Shown one piece after another: positions 9,289-18,856 of a stretch of 64,000 bases of DNA. The DNA is taken from contig NZ_LNYB01000012.1 in assembly GCF_001467625.1 (NCBI RefSeq), positions 30,623-94,622 of the forward strand. Direction: 5' to 3'. The notes below the pieces were generated by a model. That model ran no database searches and was not told the DNA's origin. It was given only the letters and a program-made list of their open reading frames with translations. Position numbers and translations under genes: made by a program. The stretch's first letter is position 1; every line of letters begins with the position of its first letter. Origin of the DNA: Legionella feeleii. Its GTDB lineage: Bacteria > Pseudomonadota > Gammaproteobacteria > Legionellales > Legionellaceae.

Positions 9289-11034
9289 ATGGGGTTTTGG
9301 GATGCATGGAGCACAGTCAAGGAGTGGGGTAATTCCCTGTGGAATAACGAGTATATTAAGAAAACAGCAGTCGATCGATTTCGTTCTTCCTATTCTGTTT
9401 TAGAGCATTTAGCTAAAGAAATCGATGCTGCGCCAAAGGTCCTTTATTCAGCGGTTGTTGATCCCCAAACCCATAAGGTTGCTGGTCATGTAGCTCGTAT
9501 TCTGGTTGAAGATTTACCCCTTATCATGGCACCTTCGTATGCTAATACGTTGATCCAACAAAGTGGCCAAAGCTATCTAAATAATGAATCAGATGTCCCT
9601 TGGCTAAGTATAGATACCAGCATAATCATGGCATTAGGACTTTTAGATTGGAGTGTTTGGGCCTATACCAATAGGCACCGGTTGCAAATGACGATGCGTA
9701 TGCTGGTAGTGCTCCTGGAGGCAGGCGATGACTTAACTTTGAATAAACCGAAGATGACTATTTGTAGTGAAGAGGCCTGTACAGACGCACGTTTTTTAAA
9801 AGGGGTCATTCGCAGTACTATTAAGTATTCCACCACAAAACAATTGGTAAAGCTAATTGGGTATATACCTGTTGTAGGTGAGCCACTGACCTCTCTGGCA
9901 TTGGCCTATAATGAGGGGAGTTATATTGTGTCAACGATAATTCCCGAGGTTTGTGATCGCCACCAGGAAGAATATTTTAATGAATATGCAGGGCTTATTT
10001 TGGCTCTGGGGATTGGACATGCTCTTACGGCCAAGGGGGCTGCCTTTTTAATAGAATATTTGACTTCGAAGTACCTGATTGCCCTTCCTAAATTTTATTA
10101 CGAAGAGGCTTTCAGTAGTGCCCTGCTCGTTCTTTTTTTCAGTATCGCCGCCCATATGAAGTTACCCCCACCCGTACCTCAGTCAACCTATGCTATTCGT
10201 GATCCGATAATAGCCGCCAGACGTGCGATCGGGGTGGTTTTTGAAATTGTGTTCGCAGGCTCAAGAATCGTATTACCCCGTATGGTGAACAAGGAGCGCT
10301 TGCCTACTATTTCTTTAGCCCAGGTCGGAAAAATTTGGAAGTTGGGAGAGGCCATTTGGCTTCACCGCTGGGCTGACAGGGTGAGATTTATTTTGTTACC
10401 ACACTCACTACAAAGCATGCAGTATTTCATTGATGATCCAGTCATTTCCCCTAACTGGAATGGTGTACGTAATAAGTTGGTAAAGGAGATTAAAACCTTT
10501 ACAGAAAAGCGGGAAAGCTGGTTAATCTTCTTCGCAGGGCAACTGCCTGGCGCTTCCTCTACTGCAGCCAAGGCATTTTTTGGTGTTCCTGAGCCTCTTA
10601 CAGCGTTTTTATTAAGACTTATGGGCAATGAAGACTTTATGCTGGCTTTGGGGACCTATGGTGAAAAATTGGAGGGTCTGCATGTTGGTCCCCCACCACC
10701 AATACCGGTTGAGGAGGATTCACCCTCTCTACGAGGTCATGAGAAGCAAGTCGGACAGAAATTACCGGTCCAAAACCCGGAATCTACCGCCAGTAAACCG
10801 CATAAAATTGCTCCGGAAACCGTTATCAGACACGAAAAATCTACCAAATTGGATGCTGAGAATGTTATTCGAAAACGTTCCAATCACCCAAAAATAAGCG
10901 CAAGTGCGGTAATTGGAAGAGGGGGCTCCCGTTTTTTTAAGACAGATCCCACAAGCGTTATTATGACTGGAAGTTCAGGGGATAGTACGGAGCAGGTATA
11001 TATAGGAGAGCCGTCCGGTAATCAATATACTTAA
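9289..11034 (+). CDS. Unknown large protein with C-terminal VI-motif repeats, effector-like
   Basis: The ATG at 9289 was chosen over TTG 9274 because GGAG lies 6 nt before it. The protein is 581 aa and of no family I recognise. The middle has several hydrophobic stretches (for example YAGLILALGIGHALTAKG and SSALLVLFFSIAAHM), suggesting membrane insertion. A Pro-rich linker (GPPPPIPVEED) near residue 470 leads into a polar tail. That tail holds four copies of a short motif K-x-x-(A/P)-x-x-V-I, described as a separate feature. It is a single gene between nth and a strong terminator. The mixture of membrane core and motif-bearing tail suggests a secreted effector, which is an inference only. Confidence 0.75.
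   Translation: MGFWDAWSTVKEWGNSLWNNEYIKKTAVDRFRSSYSVLEHLAKEIDAAPKVLYSAVVDPQTHKVAGHVARILVEDLPLIMAPSYANTLIQQSGQSYLNNESDVPWLSIDTSIIMALGLLDWSVWAYTNRHRLQMTMRMLVVLLEAGDDLTLNKPKMTICSEEACTDARFLKGVIRSTIKYSTTKQLVKLIGYIPVVGEPLTSLALAYNEGSYIVSTIIPEVCDRHQEEYFNEYAGLILALGIGHALTAKGAAFLIEYLTSKYLIALPKFYYEEAFSSALLVLFFSIAAHMKLPPPVPQSTYAIRDPIIAARRAIGVVFEIVFAGSRIVLPRMVNKERLPTISLAQVGKIWKLGEAIWLHRWADRVRFILLPHSLQSMQYFIDDPVISPNWNGVRNKLVKEIKTFTEKRESWLIFFAGQLPGASSTAAKAFFGVPEPLTAFLLRLMGNEDFMLALGTYGEKLEGLHVGPPPPIPVEEDSPSLRGHEKQVGQKLPVQNPESTASKPHKIAPETVIRHEKSTKLDAENVIRKRSNHPKISASAVIGRGGSRFFKTDPTSVIMTGSSGDSTEQVYIGEPSGNQYT
10804..10965 (+). repeat. Four protein-level K-x-x-(A/P)-x-x-V-I motifs
   Basis: In the frame of the 9289-11034 gene the four copies are KIAPETVIR (from 10804), KLDAENVIR (from 10846), KISASAVIG (from 10891) and KTDPTSVIM (from 10939). 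The spacing grows by one residue each time: 14, 15, then 16 residues. The DNA is not repetitive, so the pattern is kept at protein level. Confidence 0.7.
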
Positions 11035-11152
11035 ATACTTAAAGGGGCGTCAGGGAAAGAGTCCTGCAGCTCGGTAGAATGGATTAATCAACGTATTAAT
11101 ATCGAACAGCGCTAGTGTATATAGGCTATCCCCAGGGATTATGTTCGTTTAG

Positions 11153-11186
11153 CGCTATAAAAAGCAGGAACCTGCTTTTTATAGCG
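11153..11186. terminator. Bidirectional Rho-independent terminator
   Basis: A perfect 16-bp inverted repeat (arm CGCTATAAAAAGCAGG, 2-nt spacer, then its complement) lies between the convergent 9289-11034 gene and corA. The GC core (GCAGG/CCTGC) is flanked by A5 and T5, so it works as a hairpin plus U-tract in either direction. Confidence 0.85.
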
Positions 11187-11204
11187 AATTGACGCTGGCT
11201 TGAA

Positions 11205-12269
11205 TCAAAGAAGTTTTTTTCTTTTAAAATAGTAAAGCATGAGAATAGTTAGCAATAGCATTAACCCCAGAGTAAATGGATAAGAATAACGCCATTTTAA
11301 CTCCGGCATGTTGACGAAATTCATGCCATAGATACCTGCTATAAAAGTCAAGGGAATAAAGAGGCTGGCAAATACGGTAAGGACCTTCATGGTCTCATTC
11401 ATGCGATTATTAATAGTTGATAAATAAATTTCTAGAATGGAGTTGCTCATTTCTCTTTGTAAATCAATCGATTGCAAAAGACGCACGCAGTGATCATGTA
11501 AATCGCGATAATAAAGGCGACACTTCACATCGATAAAACGCTTACGTTCTGACAATAACAAATCGACAATATCCTGCAGCGGGGTGATCGCTTTTCGCAG
11601 AGTCATTGTATGTCTTTTAATGGTATACAAACTGGAGAGATCGATAGCTTGAGGATCTTTGAGGAGCAGATCTTCCATGTTGCTCAAATTTTTTTCAACC
11701 TCTTCAACGAAATTGAAATAATTATCGACTATATTGTCCATTAGGAGATGTGTCAGGTATTCGCTGCCATGTTCCCTTACCAAAGAATGTTGTGCGCTTA
11801 GATACTTATAAATGGGATGCAAATCATAGTTATCGGATTCACGAAAAGTCACTAATAGATTTTTTTTTACCAGCATGCTGAGCTGTTCTACATTATAGCT
11901 TAGACGACGAGTAGCGCTATGCAGCAACTTAAAAACAATAAAGAAACCACCATCGATTTCATCTAATTTGGCACGTTGATGGGTATTTAAGATATCTTCA
12001 ACAAATAAAGGGTGAATGGCAAATTCAGCGCAGAGCTCACTAATCTGTGGGCTATTTTCAAGTCCCGAGACGTCTACCCAGACAGACTGATTCGCATTCA
12101 AAGCATCCTGAATGGCAGGCAAGGATAAGCCTTCAATTCTTTTATAGTGATGACAATCGTAAATGTGGATGAAAATCCTGGTTTTAACCGGTGGGTTTTC
12201 ACCAACATAGATAGCTGAACCCGGGAGCATCCCTTTTTTTGCTGATGATGTTTTCTTATGTGAATCCAT
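11205..12269 (-). CDS. corA: CorA-family magnesium/cobalt channel
   Basis: The 354-aa protein is a CorA-type inner-membrane divalent-cation channel. The large N-terminal cytoplasmic domain is followed by two C-terminal transmembrane helices, with the signature YGMNF near residue 315 at the end of the first and a basic end (YYFKRKKLL). The extended N-terminus (about 45 residues before the domain) is longer than in E. coli CorA. It is a single gene with a terminator just downstream. Confidence 0.93.
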   Translation of the reverse strand: MDSHKKTSSAKKGMLPGSAIYVGENPPVKTRIFIHIYDCHHYKRIEGLSLPAIQDALNANQSVWVDVSGLENSPQISELCAEFAIHPLFVEDILNTHQRAKLDEIDGGFFIVFKLLHSATRRLSYNVEQLSMLVKKNLLVTFRESDNYDLHPIYKYLSAQHSLVREHGSEYLTHLLMDNIVDNYFNFVEEVEKNLSNMEDLLLKDPQAIDLSSLYTIKRHTMTLRKAITPLQDIVDLLLSERKRFIDVKCRLYYRDLHDHCVRLLQSIDLQREMSNSILEIYLSTINNRMNETMKVLTVFASLFIPLTFIAGIYGMNFVNMPELKWRYSYPFTLGLMLLLTILMLYYFKRKKLL

Positions 12270-12497
12270 AAGTTATTCCTTAGGCTGTATCACTACTATT
12301 CTGATTTCGTAAAAAGATTCAGTCAACATTGATTCTGACATAATAATTTATTTAGGAAAGGAAATATCGTTTTATTTCTCTAGTTTTTGACGGAGAGAAT
12401 TTGCCAAAAGAAAGATAACAATGGTATATTACTGCACAATTCGAAGTACTATCTGGGTAAGAATTAGTCTCAGATGTGTAATATGAGTCCGGGCTGA

Positions 12498-13793
12498 ATG
12501 ATGACGATTTTTTCAACTGCGCTGCAGAAACGCAGTTATCACCCTCTTACTGTGGGTATGATGACTTGTCTTATTTTGTTGATCAATGTCTCGTTTAAGA
12601 TCATTATGATCCAGGGTTTAATCTTTACTGCGAGTGCAGTGCTTTGCCCTTTGATAGCCTTTATTTATTTATTGGTTTTAAAAGAATGCAATGTTGTCCA
12701 GCAACGCCATATACTTAATCAATCGCTCCTTGCCTTGTATTTGTTTTCTATAGGGATTTATTTGCTGGTAAATTTGCCAGCAGCAGAAACAATGTATGAT
12801 AACCCAGCCTATCAGATTGTTTTCGAGGACATTCCTAAAAAATTCTTTGCATCAACGCTGGCTTTTGGCTTGAGTTTTTATTTGCCGCACATGATTTGCT
12901 GCGCAAGAAACAGTAAACTGTTTGCCTCACCTAGAAAATGCCTTTTAATGGCGCTTTTGGGAGGTTTTTCTTTTTTTAGTTTGGATTTCGTTTTACTTTT
13001 TTCTGATCCGCATATTCATAGCTTTAATCAAATTTATCTTGACTCTTCAATGCTTGCATTGACTCTTCTATTGTTAATAGGAATTGTCTATCTGGTTTGT
13101 CTATTACTCTCCAACAGGCCAAATCAAACAAAACAGCCTGCAGACTTACCCCAGTATTTGTCATTCCCCTTATACCATTATTTGGTTAGTTTTTCGGTTG
13201 CTATCTTGTTGATCTGTTTGGCTTGTGAATATCGACTGGTTTCTTTTCCCAATGGTTGGGCTTTAACAGCCAGTGGATTGTTATTTCCCCTTACAATGAT
13301 GGCTAGTAGTCTTATTGGCGAACTTTATGGTTATAAAGCAAATCTTCGTTTAATCATCGTGCTGTTAATCACACAATTAGTCTTCGATTTCTTGCTAATG
13401 GGGGCAGTTGCGTTGCCATCACCTGATTTTTTTAATCTGAATCCTTTCTATTCTTTAGTGATGCCGCGACAGATACCCGCAGCATCCCTGGCTTTATTTG
13501 TTAATTTTGTTACCAATGCTTCTTTATTGGAGTATTTGAAGAAAGCCCAGCTTGTCACGAGTCGTTATTCGCGGATTCTCATTGCTAATATTTGTGCCAC
13601 TACGTTGATTTGCATCGTTAATTACAGTTTGTTGTATGCCGGTATTTATCCTCATGAGCAAATTTTTACTCTGGCAATTACCTACTGGCTCTATAAACTA
13701 ATAGCGACTTTGATTGGTTTGCCGTTGATTTTATGGTTATGCAATCAATTTCACAAGCAGATGGAAAACTCGACTGGTTTACTGGCCAGCTAA
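12498..13793 (+). CDS. VUT/YhhQ-type transporter with N-terminal membrane extension
   Basis: The C-terminal half of this 431-aa protein resembles YhhQ/VUT transporters, which import queuosine precursors. Supporting features are the segment PLTMMASSLIGELYGYKANL, several transmembrane helices, and the polar region around NPFYSLVMPRQIPAASLALFVN. YhhQ is about 220 residues. Here a further 200 residues with about six hydrophobic segments precede it. The family assignment rests on motif resemblance, so substrate is an inference. The presence of queC in the same window is compatible with a role in queuosine supply. Confidence 0.65.
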   Translation: MMTIFSTALQKRSYHPLTVGMMTCLILLINVSFKIIMIQGLIFTASAVLCPLIAFIYLLVLKECNVVQQRHILNQSLLALYLFSIGIYLLVNLPAAETMYDNPAYQIVFEDIPKKFFASTLAFGLSFYLPHMICCARNSKLFASPRKCLLMALLGGFSFFSLDFVLLFSDPHIHSFNQIYLDSSMLALTLLLLIGIVYLVCLLLSNRPNQTKQPADLPQYLSFPLYHYLVSFSVAILLICLACEYRLVSFPNGWALTASGLLFPLTMMASSLIGELYGYKANLRLIIVLLITQLVFDFLLMGAVALPSPDFFNLNPFYSLVMPRQIPAASLALFVNFVTNASLLEYLKKAQLVTSRYSRILIANICATTLICIVNYSLLYAGIYPHEQIFTLAITYWLYKLIATLIGLPLILWLCNQFHKQMENSTGLLAS

Positions 13794-13853
13794 CGCAAGC
13801 ATTCACAGGGATGCTGTAAAAGCTAAGCCTGGCTGAATACAGGCAAATTTTAA

Positions 13854-15233
13854 TTAAGATTTTTTGACAGGCCTTTTCCAGCCAGTGATTGTTTTTTGTT
13901 TACTCTCAGTCAAGGTCAATTCATTAGCAGGTACATTTTTGCGAATAGTACTACCGGCGCCAATAGTAGCATTTGCTCCTACTGTCACGGGAGCAACTAA
14001 TTGGGTGTCAGAGCCGACAAAAACGCCATCTTCGATGATTGTCTGATGTTTATTAGCACCATCGTAGTTGCAGGTAATAGTACCCGCACCAATATTAACC
14101 TCCTTGCCAAGGGTTACATCACCTAAATAGCTCAGATGGCTGGCTTTACTTCCCTCACCAAAAACCGCTTTCTTGGTTTCAACAAAATTGCCGATTTTGC
14201 AATCATTAGCTAATTGCGTACCTGGTCTTAAACGTGCGAAGGGACCAATGTGACAAGACTCACCAAGGTGACAGTCTTCAAGGACAGAGTTAGCGAGAAT
14301 TTCACAGTTAGCACCTAAAGTAACATTATGCAGAATGCAATTGGGGCCTATAGAACAGCCATTACCCAGCACTACTTTGCCGCTAAACACATTATTAACG
14401 TCAATAAATACATCCTGGCCACAATGAAGTTCACCCCGTACATCGAAGCGGTTAGCATCAGCCAGGGAAACACCAGAAAGCATGAGTTGTTTAGCAAGGC
14501 GCTGTTGCCAAATACGCTCCAACTGCTGTAATTGTAAACGATCATTCACTCCCTGAATTTCCATAAGGTTTGGTGTCTGCAGGGAGGTAATCACTTGCTG
14601 TTCATTGACTGCCATGGCAATGATTTCTGTCAAATAATATTCGCCTTGGGCATTATTGCAGCCTAACTGTGGTAACCAACGAGCAAGGTCAGCTGCTTGA
14701 ACACAACAAATGCCGCTGTATATTTCCTGGATTTGTTTTTGCTCGGCGGTGGCATCTTTTTCTTCGACGATGGCCGAAATATCGCCTTGGGCATTGCGGA
14801 CAATGCGGCCAAGTCCAGTTGGGTTATCAAGTTTTGCCAGCAATAAACTTAAGGAATTGGCTTGTGCAGGAGCAGCGTGGTGTGTATCAATCAGGTTTTG
14901 CAGCGTTTTCGCCTCAATTAAAGGAACATCTGCTGAAAGAATGAGCACTTGTGAATCTAACGGAATATGAGGAAGGGCCTGCATCACCGCATGTCCGGTG
15001 CCAAGTTGATCTTTTTGTAATACCCAGTTGACAGGCAGGTCGGGAAGCGCTGCTTTTATTTGTTCACCACCATGACCATAAACGACGTAAACAGCCTCTG
15101 GATTGAGTTGTTGTGCTGTTTCTACCACACGTACGAGCATCGGCTTTCCAGCAATCTTGTGCAATACTTTTGGGGTACTGGAATACATGCGTTTACCCTG
15201 ACCGGCGGCAAGAATAATAATTTGTAGTGTCAT
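13854..15233 (-). CDS. glmU: GlmU, bifunctional GlcNAc-1-P uridyltransferase/GlcN-1-P acetyltransferase
   Basis: GlmU makes UDP-GlcNAc for peptidoglycan and LPS in two steps, using acetyl-CoA and UTP. The 459-aa protein has the N-terminal pyrophosphorylase motif LAAGQGKRM at residues 8-16 and a C-terminal left-handed beta-helix of hexapeptide repeats (for example IGAGTITCNYDGANKHQT) from about residue 250. Length and domain order are standard. GlmS, the enzyme two steps upstream in the pathway, is at 52.7 kb. Confidence 0.97.
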   Translation of the reverse strand: MTLQIIILAAGQGKRMYSSTPKVLHKIAGKPMLVRVVETAQQLNPEAVYVVYGHGGEQIKAALPDLPVNWVLQKDQLGTGHAVMQALPHIPLDSQVLILSADVPLIEAKTLQNLIDTHHAAPAQANSLSLLLAKLDNPTGLGRIVRNAQGDISAIVEEKDATAEQKQIQEIYSGICCVQAADLARWLPQLGCNNAQGEYYLTEIIAMAVNEQQVITSLQTPNLMEIQGVNDRLQLQQLERIWQQRLAKQLMLSGVSLADANRFDVRGELHCGQDVFIDVNNVFSGKVVLGNGCSIGPNCILHNVTLGANCEILANSVLEDCHLGESCHIGPFARLRPGTQLANDCKIGNFVETKKAVFGEGSKASHLSYLGDVTLGKEVNIGAGTITCNYDGANKHQTIIEDGVFVGSDTQLVAPVTVGANATIGAGSTIRKNVPANELTLTESKQKTITGWKRPVKKS

Positions 15234-15362
15234 AGGATTACGATTTCCTTTTTTGGAACAACATTACTCAGGGTGGCTACTGAATTAAGCAATCTGTCTG
15301 TATGTTGCGAATAGAATAATTAATGGATATGATAAAAAAAATATGAGCAAAGGAGTAGTGCC

Positions 15363-16397
15363 ATGTCCAATTTTCTTCAGGTTGCAAAAATTATTCTCGC
15401 TAGAAGAATTAAACAAATTAGGAATGATTCTGTTAGTGCGGATACAGGGTTGACTAACCTCGCAATTACTTTTTTTAGCCTCGGTTTTTTGGGCCGTGAT
15501 AAAGCACTATCTGCTACCAAGCAAGATCTTGACGATGATTTGTTATCTGAACTTAACGATGTCCAGGATGGCGAGAATGATGAGGCTACATTGGAAACGC
15601 TGAAAACGTTGATTAGCAAATATAAAAATTCAGCGAAGATAGCAAGTAGCAAAAAAGGGTATGATGAAGGAACTTCGGGCCCTGCGTTGCAAGCGTTAAT
15701 TACGTTACTGGATGATATATACAAAAAACTTAAAGACGTAGAAAAAGAGAGCAAAGACGTAGAAAAAGAGAGCGAAGAGGGCGTCAAACTTCTTGATACC
15801 CCCGATGATGGTACGCCGTTGAATGTTTATCGTTATCAGACAATAAGATATCTGGCCCAGAAAGTCGAAGACGCGGGCAACCAGTCACTCATCAACAAGT
15901 TATTACAGAATCCGAAAATTTCCTCTTGCCACGAATTGGCAGAAGAGAAGGAAAAAATTCTTATCGCCAATTTAAAACAATGTGAAGAAAATATAAGGGA
16001 GCTTAATGAGTTTGAAGAAATTGCTCGTCGTGAGGCTGAAAGAGCAAGGAAGGCTCTGGAAGAAGCAAAGAAGGTTATAAAGGATGAGGATATCGAGGAT
16101 GCAGAAATCCCCAAGCCAAGTAAAATTCTTGTTGAAAAAAAGCCTGTCGATTATCCGGCATTGAGAAAGAAGAGTGTTTTGTCCTCTTTAAAGGCTTTAA
16201 AAGAAGAGAATGAAACTTTATGTGAGCGCTTTGGCCCGAAAATTAGTCTCCCCGTTAGCGTGATATTTTTTACTTCACTTAGTATTGCCCTACCGACTTT
16301 CAAGCCAGGTCCAGGTTATTTGCAAGAGTGTGCTGAAGCGGCAGTATCGGAGATTAATCCGCCTGAAGTAACCCAGATCTCTATTTGCTCTCTGTAG
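15363..16397 (+). CDS. Unknown coiled-coil protein, effector-like
   Basis: A good SD (AAGGAG, 7 nt spacing) precedes ATG 15363. The 344-aa protein is highly charged. Heptad-like Glu/Lys/Leu-rich stretches at about residues 115-140 and 190-250 predict coiled coils. A short hydrophobic segment (ISLPVSVIFFTSLSIALPTF) near residue 300 could be a membrane helix, followed by a Cys-containing tail. A 21-bp tandem duplication gives the repeated peptide KDVEKES. No family is recognised. Confidence 0.7.
   Translation: MSNFLQVAKIILARRIKQIRNDSVSADTGLTNLAITFFSLGFLGRDKALSATKQDLDDDLLSELNDVQDGENDEATLETLKTLISKYKNSAKIASSKKGYDEGTSGPALQALITLLDDIYKKLKDVEKESKDVEKESEEGVKLLDTPDDGTPLNVYRYQTIRYLAQKVEDAGNQSLINKLLQNPKISSCHELAEEKEKILIANLKQCEENIRELNEFEEIARREAERARKALEEAKKVIKDEDIEDAEIPKPSKILVEKKPVDYPALRKKSVLSSLKALKEENETLCERFGPKISLPVSVIFFTSLSIALPTFKPGPGYLQECAEAAVSEINPPEVTQISICSL
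15732..15773 (+). repeat. Perfect 21-bp tandem duplication
   Basis: Two identical adjacent 21-bp units (15732-15752 and 15753-15773) encode KDVEKES twice inside the coiled-coil gene. Perfect identity suggests a recent slippage event that keeps the frame. Confidence 0.9.
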
Positions 16398-16435
16398 GAT
16401 ACACCGTCAGTAAGTAGGGATATAAAATATGCACT

Positions 16436-17446
16436 TTAAGGGGTTAGTTCGCCGCATAAATTCGTTTCCATCAACGTTTTGACTTCTTGATTACTCAAGT
16501 TTTTACTGAATAGATAGAGCAATTTGCAGTGGGCGGCTTCTGGTGTCATATCATGGCCGCTGATAAGTCCAGCCTGTTTTAAAGTATGCCCGGTGGCATA
16601 TTGGCTCATTTCCACCCGTCCATGCTGGCATTGACTGCAATTGACGATGACAATGCCCCGTTCACAAGCATTCTTTAAAAGAGCCAAAAATTGCGGATCA
16701 TTGTTTTGCGCATTCCCCGCGCCATAGGTTTCCAAGACCAGACCTTTTAGTGGCTGCTGCAAAATAAATTCCAATACTTTTGTGGCAAAACCCGGGAATA
16801 AACGAAAGTTAGCAATAAATTGGGGGCTTATTGTTTGTAAACAAAAAGGCCTGATCGGTGGCGGTAGTAGACGTTCTTGATGCAATTGGATGCTGATTCC
16901 AATCGTTGCTAAATGAGGGGCATTGGGTGAATCAAAGGCATTAAAACGTTGCGCGCTGATTTTTTGAGCCCGGTTACCACGCAATAAATGTTGATTAAAG
17001 TAAATACATACTTCATTAATGGGTTGATGCGCACATAGCCACAGGGAGGTAATTACATTGTCCAGTGCGTCATTACGAACCTCAGATAAAGGAATTTGCG
17101 AGCCAGTAACAATGACCGGTTTTCCCAGATTTTCCAGCATGAATGATAAAGCAGACGCTGTGTATGCCATGGTGTCCGTGCCATGAAAAATTACAAAGCC
17201 GTCAAACTTCGCATATTCATTAGCAATATCGGTCGCAATGCGATTCCAATCCATTACTGTCATGTTGGATGAGTCAAGCAGCGGCTGATACTCCTTAATA
17301 GCATAATCAGGCATTTCAGCATGATTTAATGCGGGGATTTTAGCCAGGGCTGATTGGACGTATCCCATGGCTGGTTCATAACCATGATTAGTTTTTACAG
17401 AACTAATTGTTCCACCGGTATTAAGGATCAAAATGCGTTTTTTCAT
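16436..17446 (-). CDS. ansA: AnsA, type I (cytoplasmic) L-asparaginase
   Basis: This enzyme hydrolyses L-asparagine to aspartate and ammonia. The catalytic motifs are NTGGTIS at residues 9-15 and HGTDTMAYTAS near residue 90. The frame extends upstream to ATG 17512, but that would add a 22-residue extension without an SD. The ATG at 17446 gives MKKRILILNTGG and 336 aa, matching the family (about 338), so it is preferred. No signal peptide is visible from that start. Confidence 0.92.
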   Translation of the reverse strand: MKKRILILNTGGTISSVKTNHGYEPAMGYVQSALAKIPALNHAEMPDYAIKEYQPLLDSSNMTVMDWNRIATDIANEYAKFDGFVIFHGTDTMAYTASALSFMLENLGKPVIVTGSQIPLSEVRNDALDNVITSLWLCAHQPINEVCIYFNQHLLRGNRAQKISAQRFNAFDSPNAPHLATIGISIQLHQERLLPPPIRPFCLQTISPQFIANFRLFPGFATKVLEFILQQPLKGLVLETYGAGNAQNNDPQFLALLKNACERGIVIVNCSQCQHGRVEMSQYATGHTLKQAGLISGHDMTPEAAHCKLLYLFSKNLSNQEVKTLMETNLCGELTP

Positions 17447-17576
17447 GGGCGCGCCTGCTGAGAGAGTTGTTGAAATTATACCTGTCATCCCAAGCATTGT
17501 GGAATGCTTCATTGTTTTGACTGCAATCTTGACAAGCTGACGACTGCCTTGTAGAAATTAAATCCACAAGGATTGA

Positions 17577-18779
17577 ATGGGAGCGGTTATGGGAGGCAAT
17601 CTCTTAGAAACACTGCAGGAAGAATACGATAAAGCGTATAAGCCTATCCATGCTCGTTGTGAATATTTTAGTAATACAGCAAGCCAAATAAGACAGCTCT
17701 TGTTAACTCATTTTTCTAATGAAACAACAAAGGCAATGTTGGTTGAAGAAGCCCAGACCGAGTTAGAGGACGGCGTGCAGCGGTGTCTGGTCAAGGAGGA
17801 AGTGCTTATTGCTACGGCAGAGCAATTTAATGCGGCATCAGGAAGGACTCTGCCTAGTTTGGTACATGCTTTAGATGAACATATTGTAACCAGTGGTTTA
17901 CCTGTCATTGTGTTGAATAATCAATACCAGCTAAAGCTGGAAAAGCCTTATCCCGCCAAAGTACAGGATTTCATGCAGCAATTTGTAGATAGTTTAACTG
18001 CTTACCGAATAAGTTTGGGTATTTGCGATATTTATTTCGCAATGATCAGGTATTCTTATTTAGATCTCACTGCTCATAAAGAGTGCCTCTGTCTAGCCCA
18101 GCAATTGCAAGATCTATTGCCAGAGTCTGGGGAAAAAGTAGATTTACAAAACAGGTTACGGCAGGCAAAAGCGAACAAGAAAAAGATTAATGCATTGCTT
18201 GTTAACGTCTATGAGGGGGCTCAAACCTTTGACGAGGAATTGCCATTTAAAGTACAGCAACTTGTAGAGCAATTTGAACGAGGGCGGCTTTATTTGCAAG
18301 ACTGTTACAAAAAATTCCCTAACAATACTAAATTGGCTTGGCTTTTTTTTGATGGAGCATGGCAAGCATTGTTGAAGAATATTGCTAATAATCTCTATGC
18401 TGCTCAGTGTACTTATTCCAGTTTATACGGCAGCCTGACTATCTCGCCTGATTTCATTGCTGAAATAAACAGGGAAATCGTCCAGTTTCGTGATGCGGCT
18501 TTAGAGAGGCTCCCTGAGCTTAAAACCGAATTGCTAATGACTGCCTATCAAAAGACAAATCAGGTTATAGTCAGTGTTAAAAAAATTGCTGCGATAAAAC
18601 GTATTTCCTTAGATGAGGCGCCGCCTATGCTATTTGCAACGGGTGAAAAATCGATTTGGGGACTCATGGCGGCTTACTATCAACCACTGTCTGAACAACC
18701 AGTTGCTTCCACCTGGGCAAATCCTGTGGTGTCTTCGTCTACGAATGATGACCTTGGAAATGAATCGCCAGTCCTTTAA
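17577..18779 (+). CDS. Unknown 400-aa helical protein
   Basis: The product is hydrophilic, mainly predicted helical and rich in Leu, Gln and Glu, without a membrane segment or signal peptide. I do not recognise a family. There are two possible starts: ATG 17577 behind AAGGA, and ATG 17589 behind GGGAG. Both have workable spacing. The C-terminal 20 residues are small and polar with an acidic patch (SSSTNDDLGNESPVL), which would fit a type IV secretion signal, though this is only compositional. It is on the same strand as rppH, 77 bp downstream. Confidence 0.65.
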   Translation: MGAVMGGNLLETLQEEYDKAYKPIHARCEYFSNTASQIRQLLLTHFSNETTKAMLVEEAQTELEDGVQRCLVKEEVLIATAEQFNAASGRTLPSLVHALDEHIVTSGLPVIVLNNQYQLKLEKPYPAKVQDFMQQFVDSLTAYRISLGICDIYFAMIRYSYLDLTAHKECLCLAQQLQDLLPESGEKVDLQNRLRQAKANKKKINALLVNVYEGAQTFDEELPFKVQQLVEQFERGRLYLQDCYKKFPNNTKLAWLFFDGAWQALLKNIANNLYAAQCTYSSLYGSLTISPDFIAEINREIVQFRDAALERLPELKTELLMTAYQKTNQVIVSVKKIAAIKRISLDEAPPMLFATGEKSIWGLMAAYYQPLSEQPVASTWANPVVSSSTNDDLGNESPVL

Positions 18780-18856
18780 GTACAGATTTATTTGCCAAGC
18801 TCTTGTACTTTGTGGAAAAATCAAGGTATTAATGGTTTAGTGTAAGCAGTGGCGAC

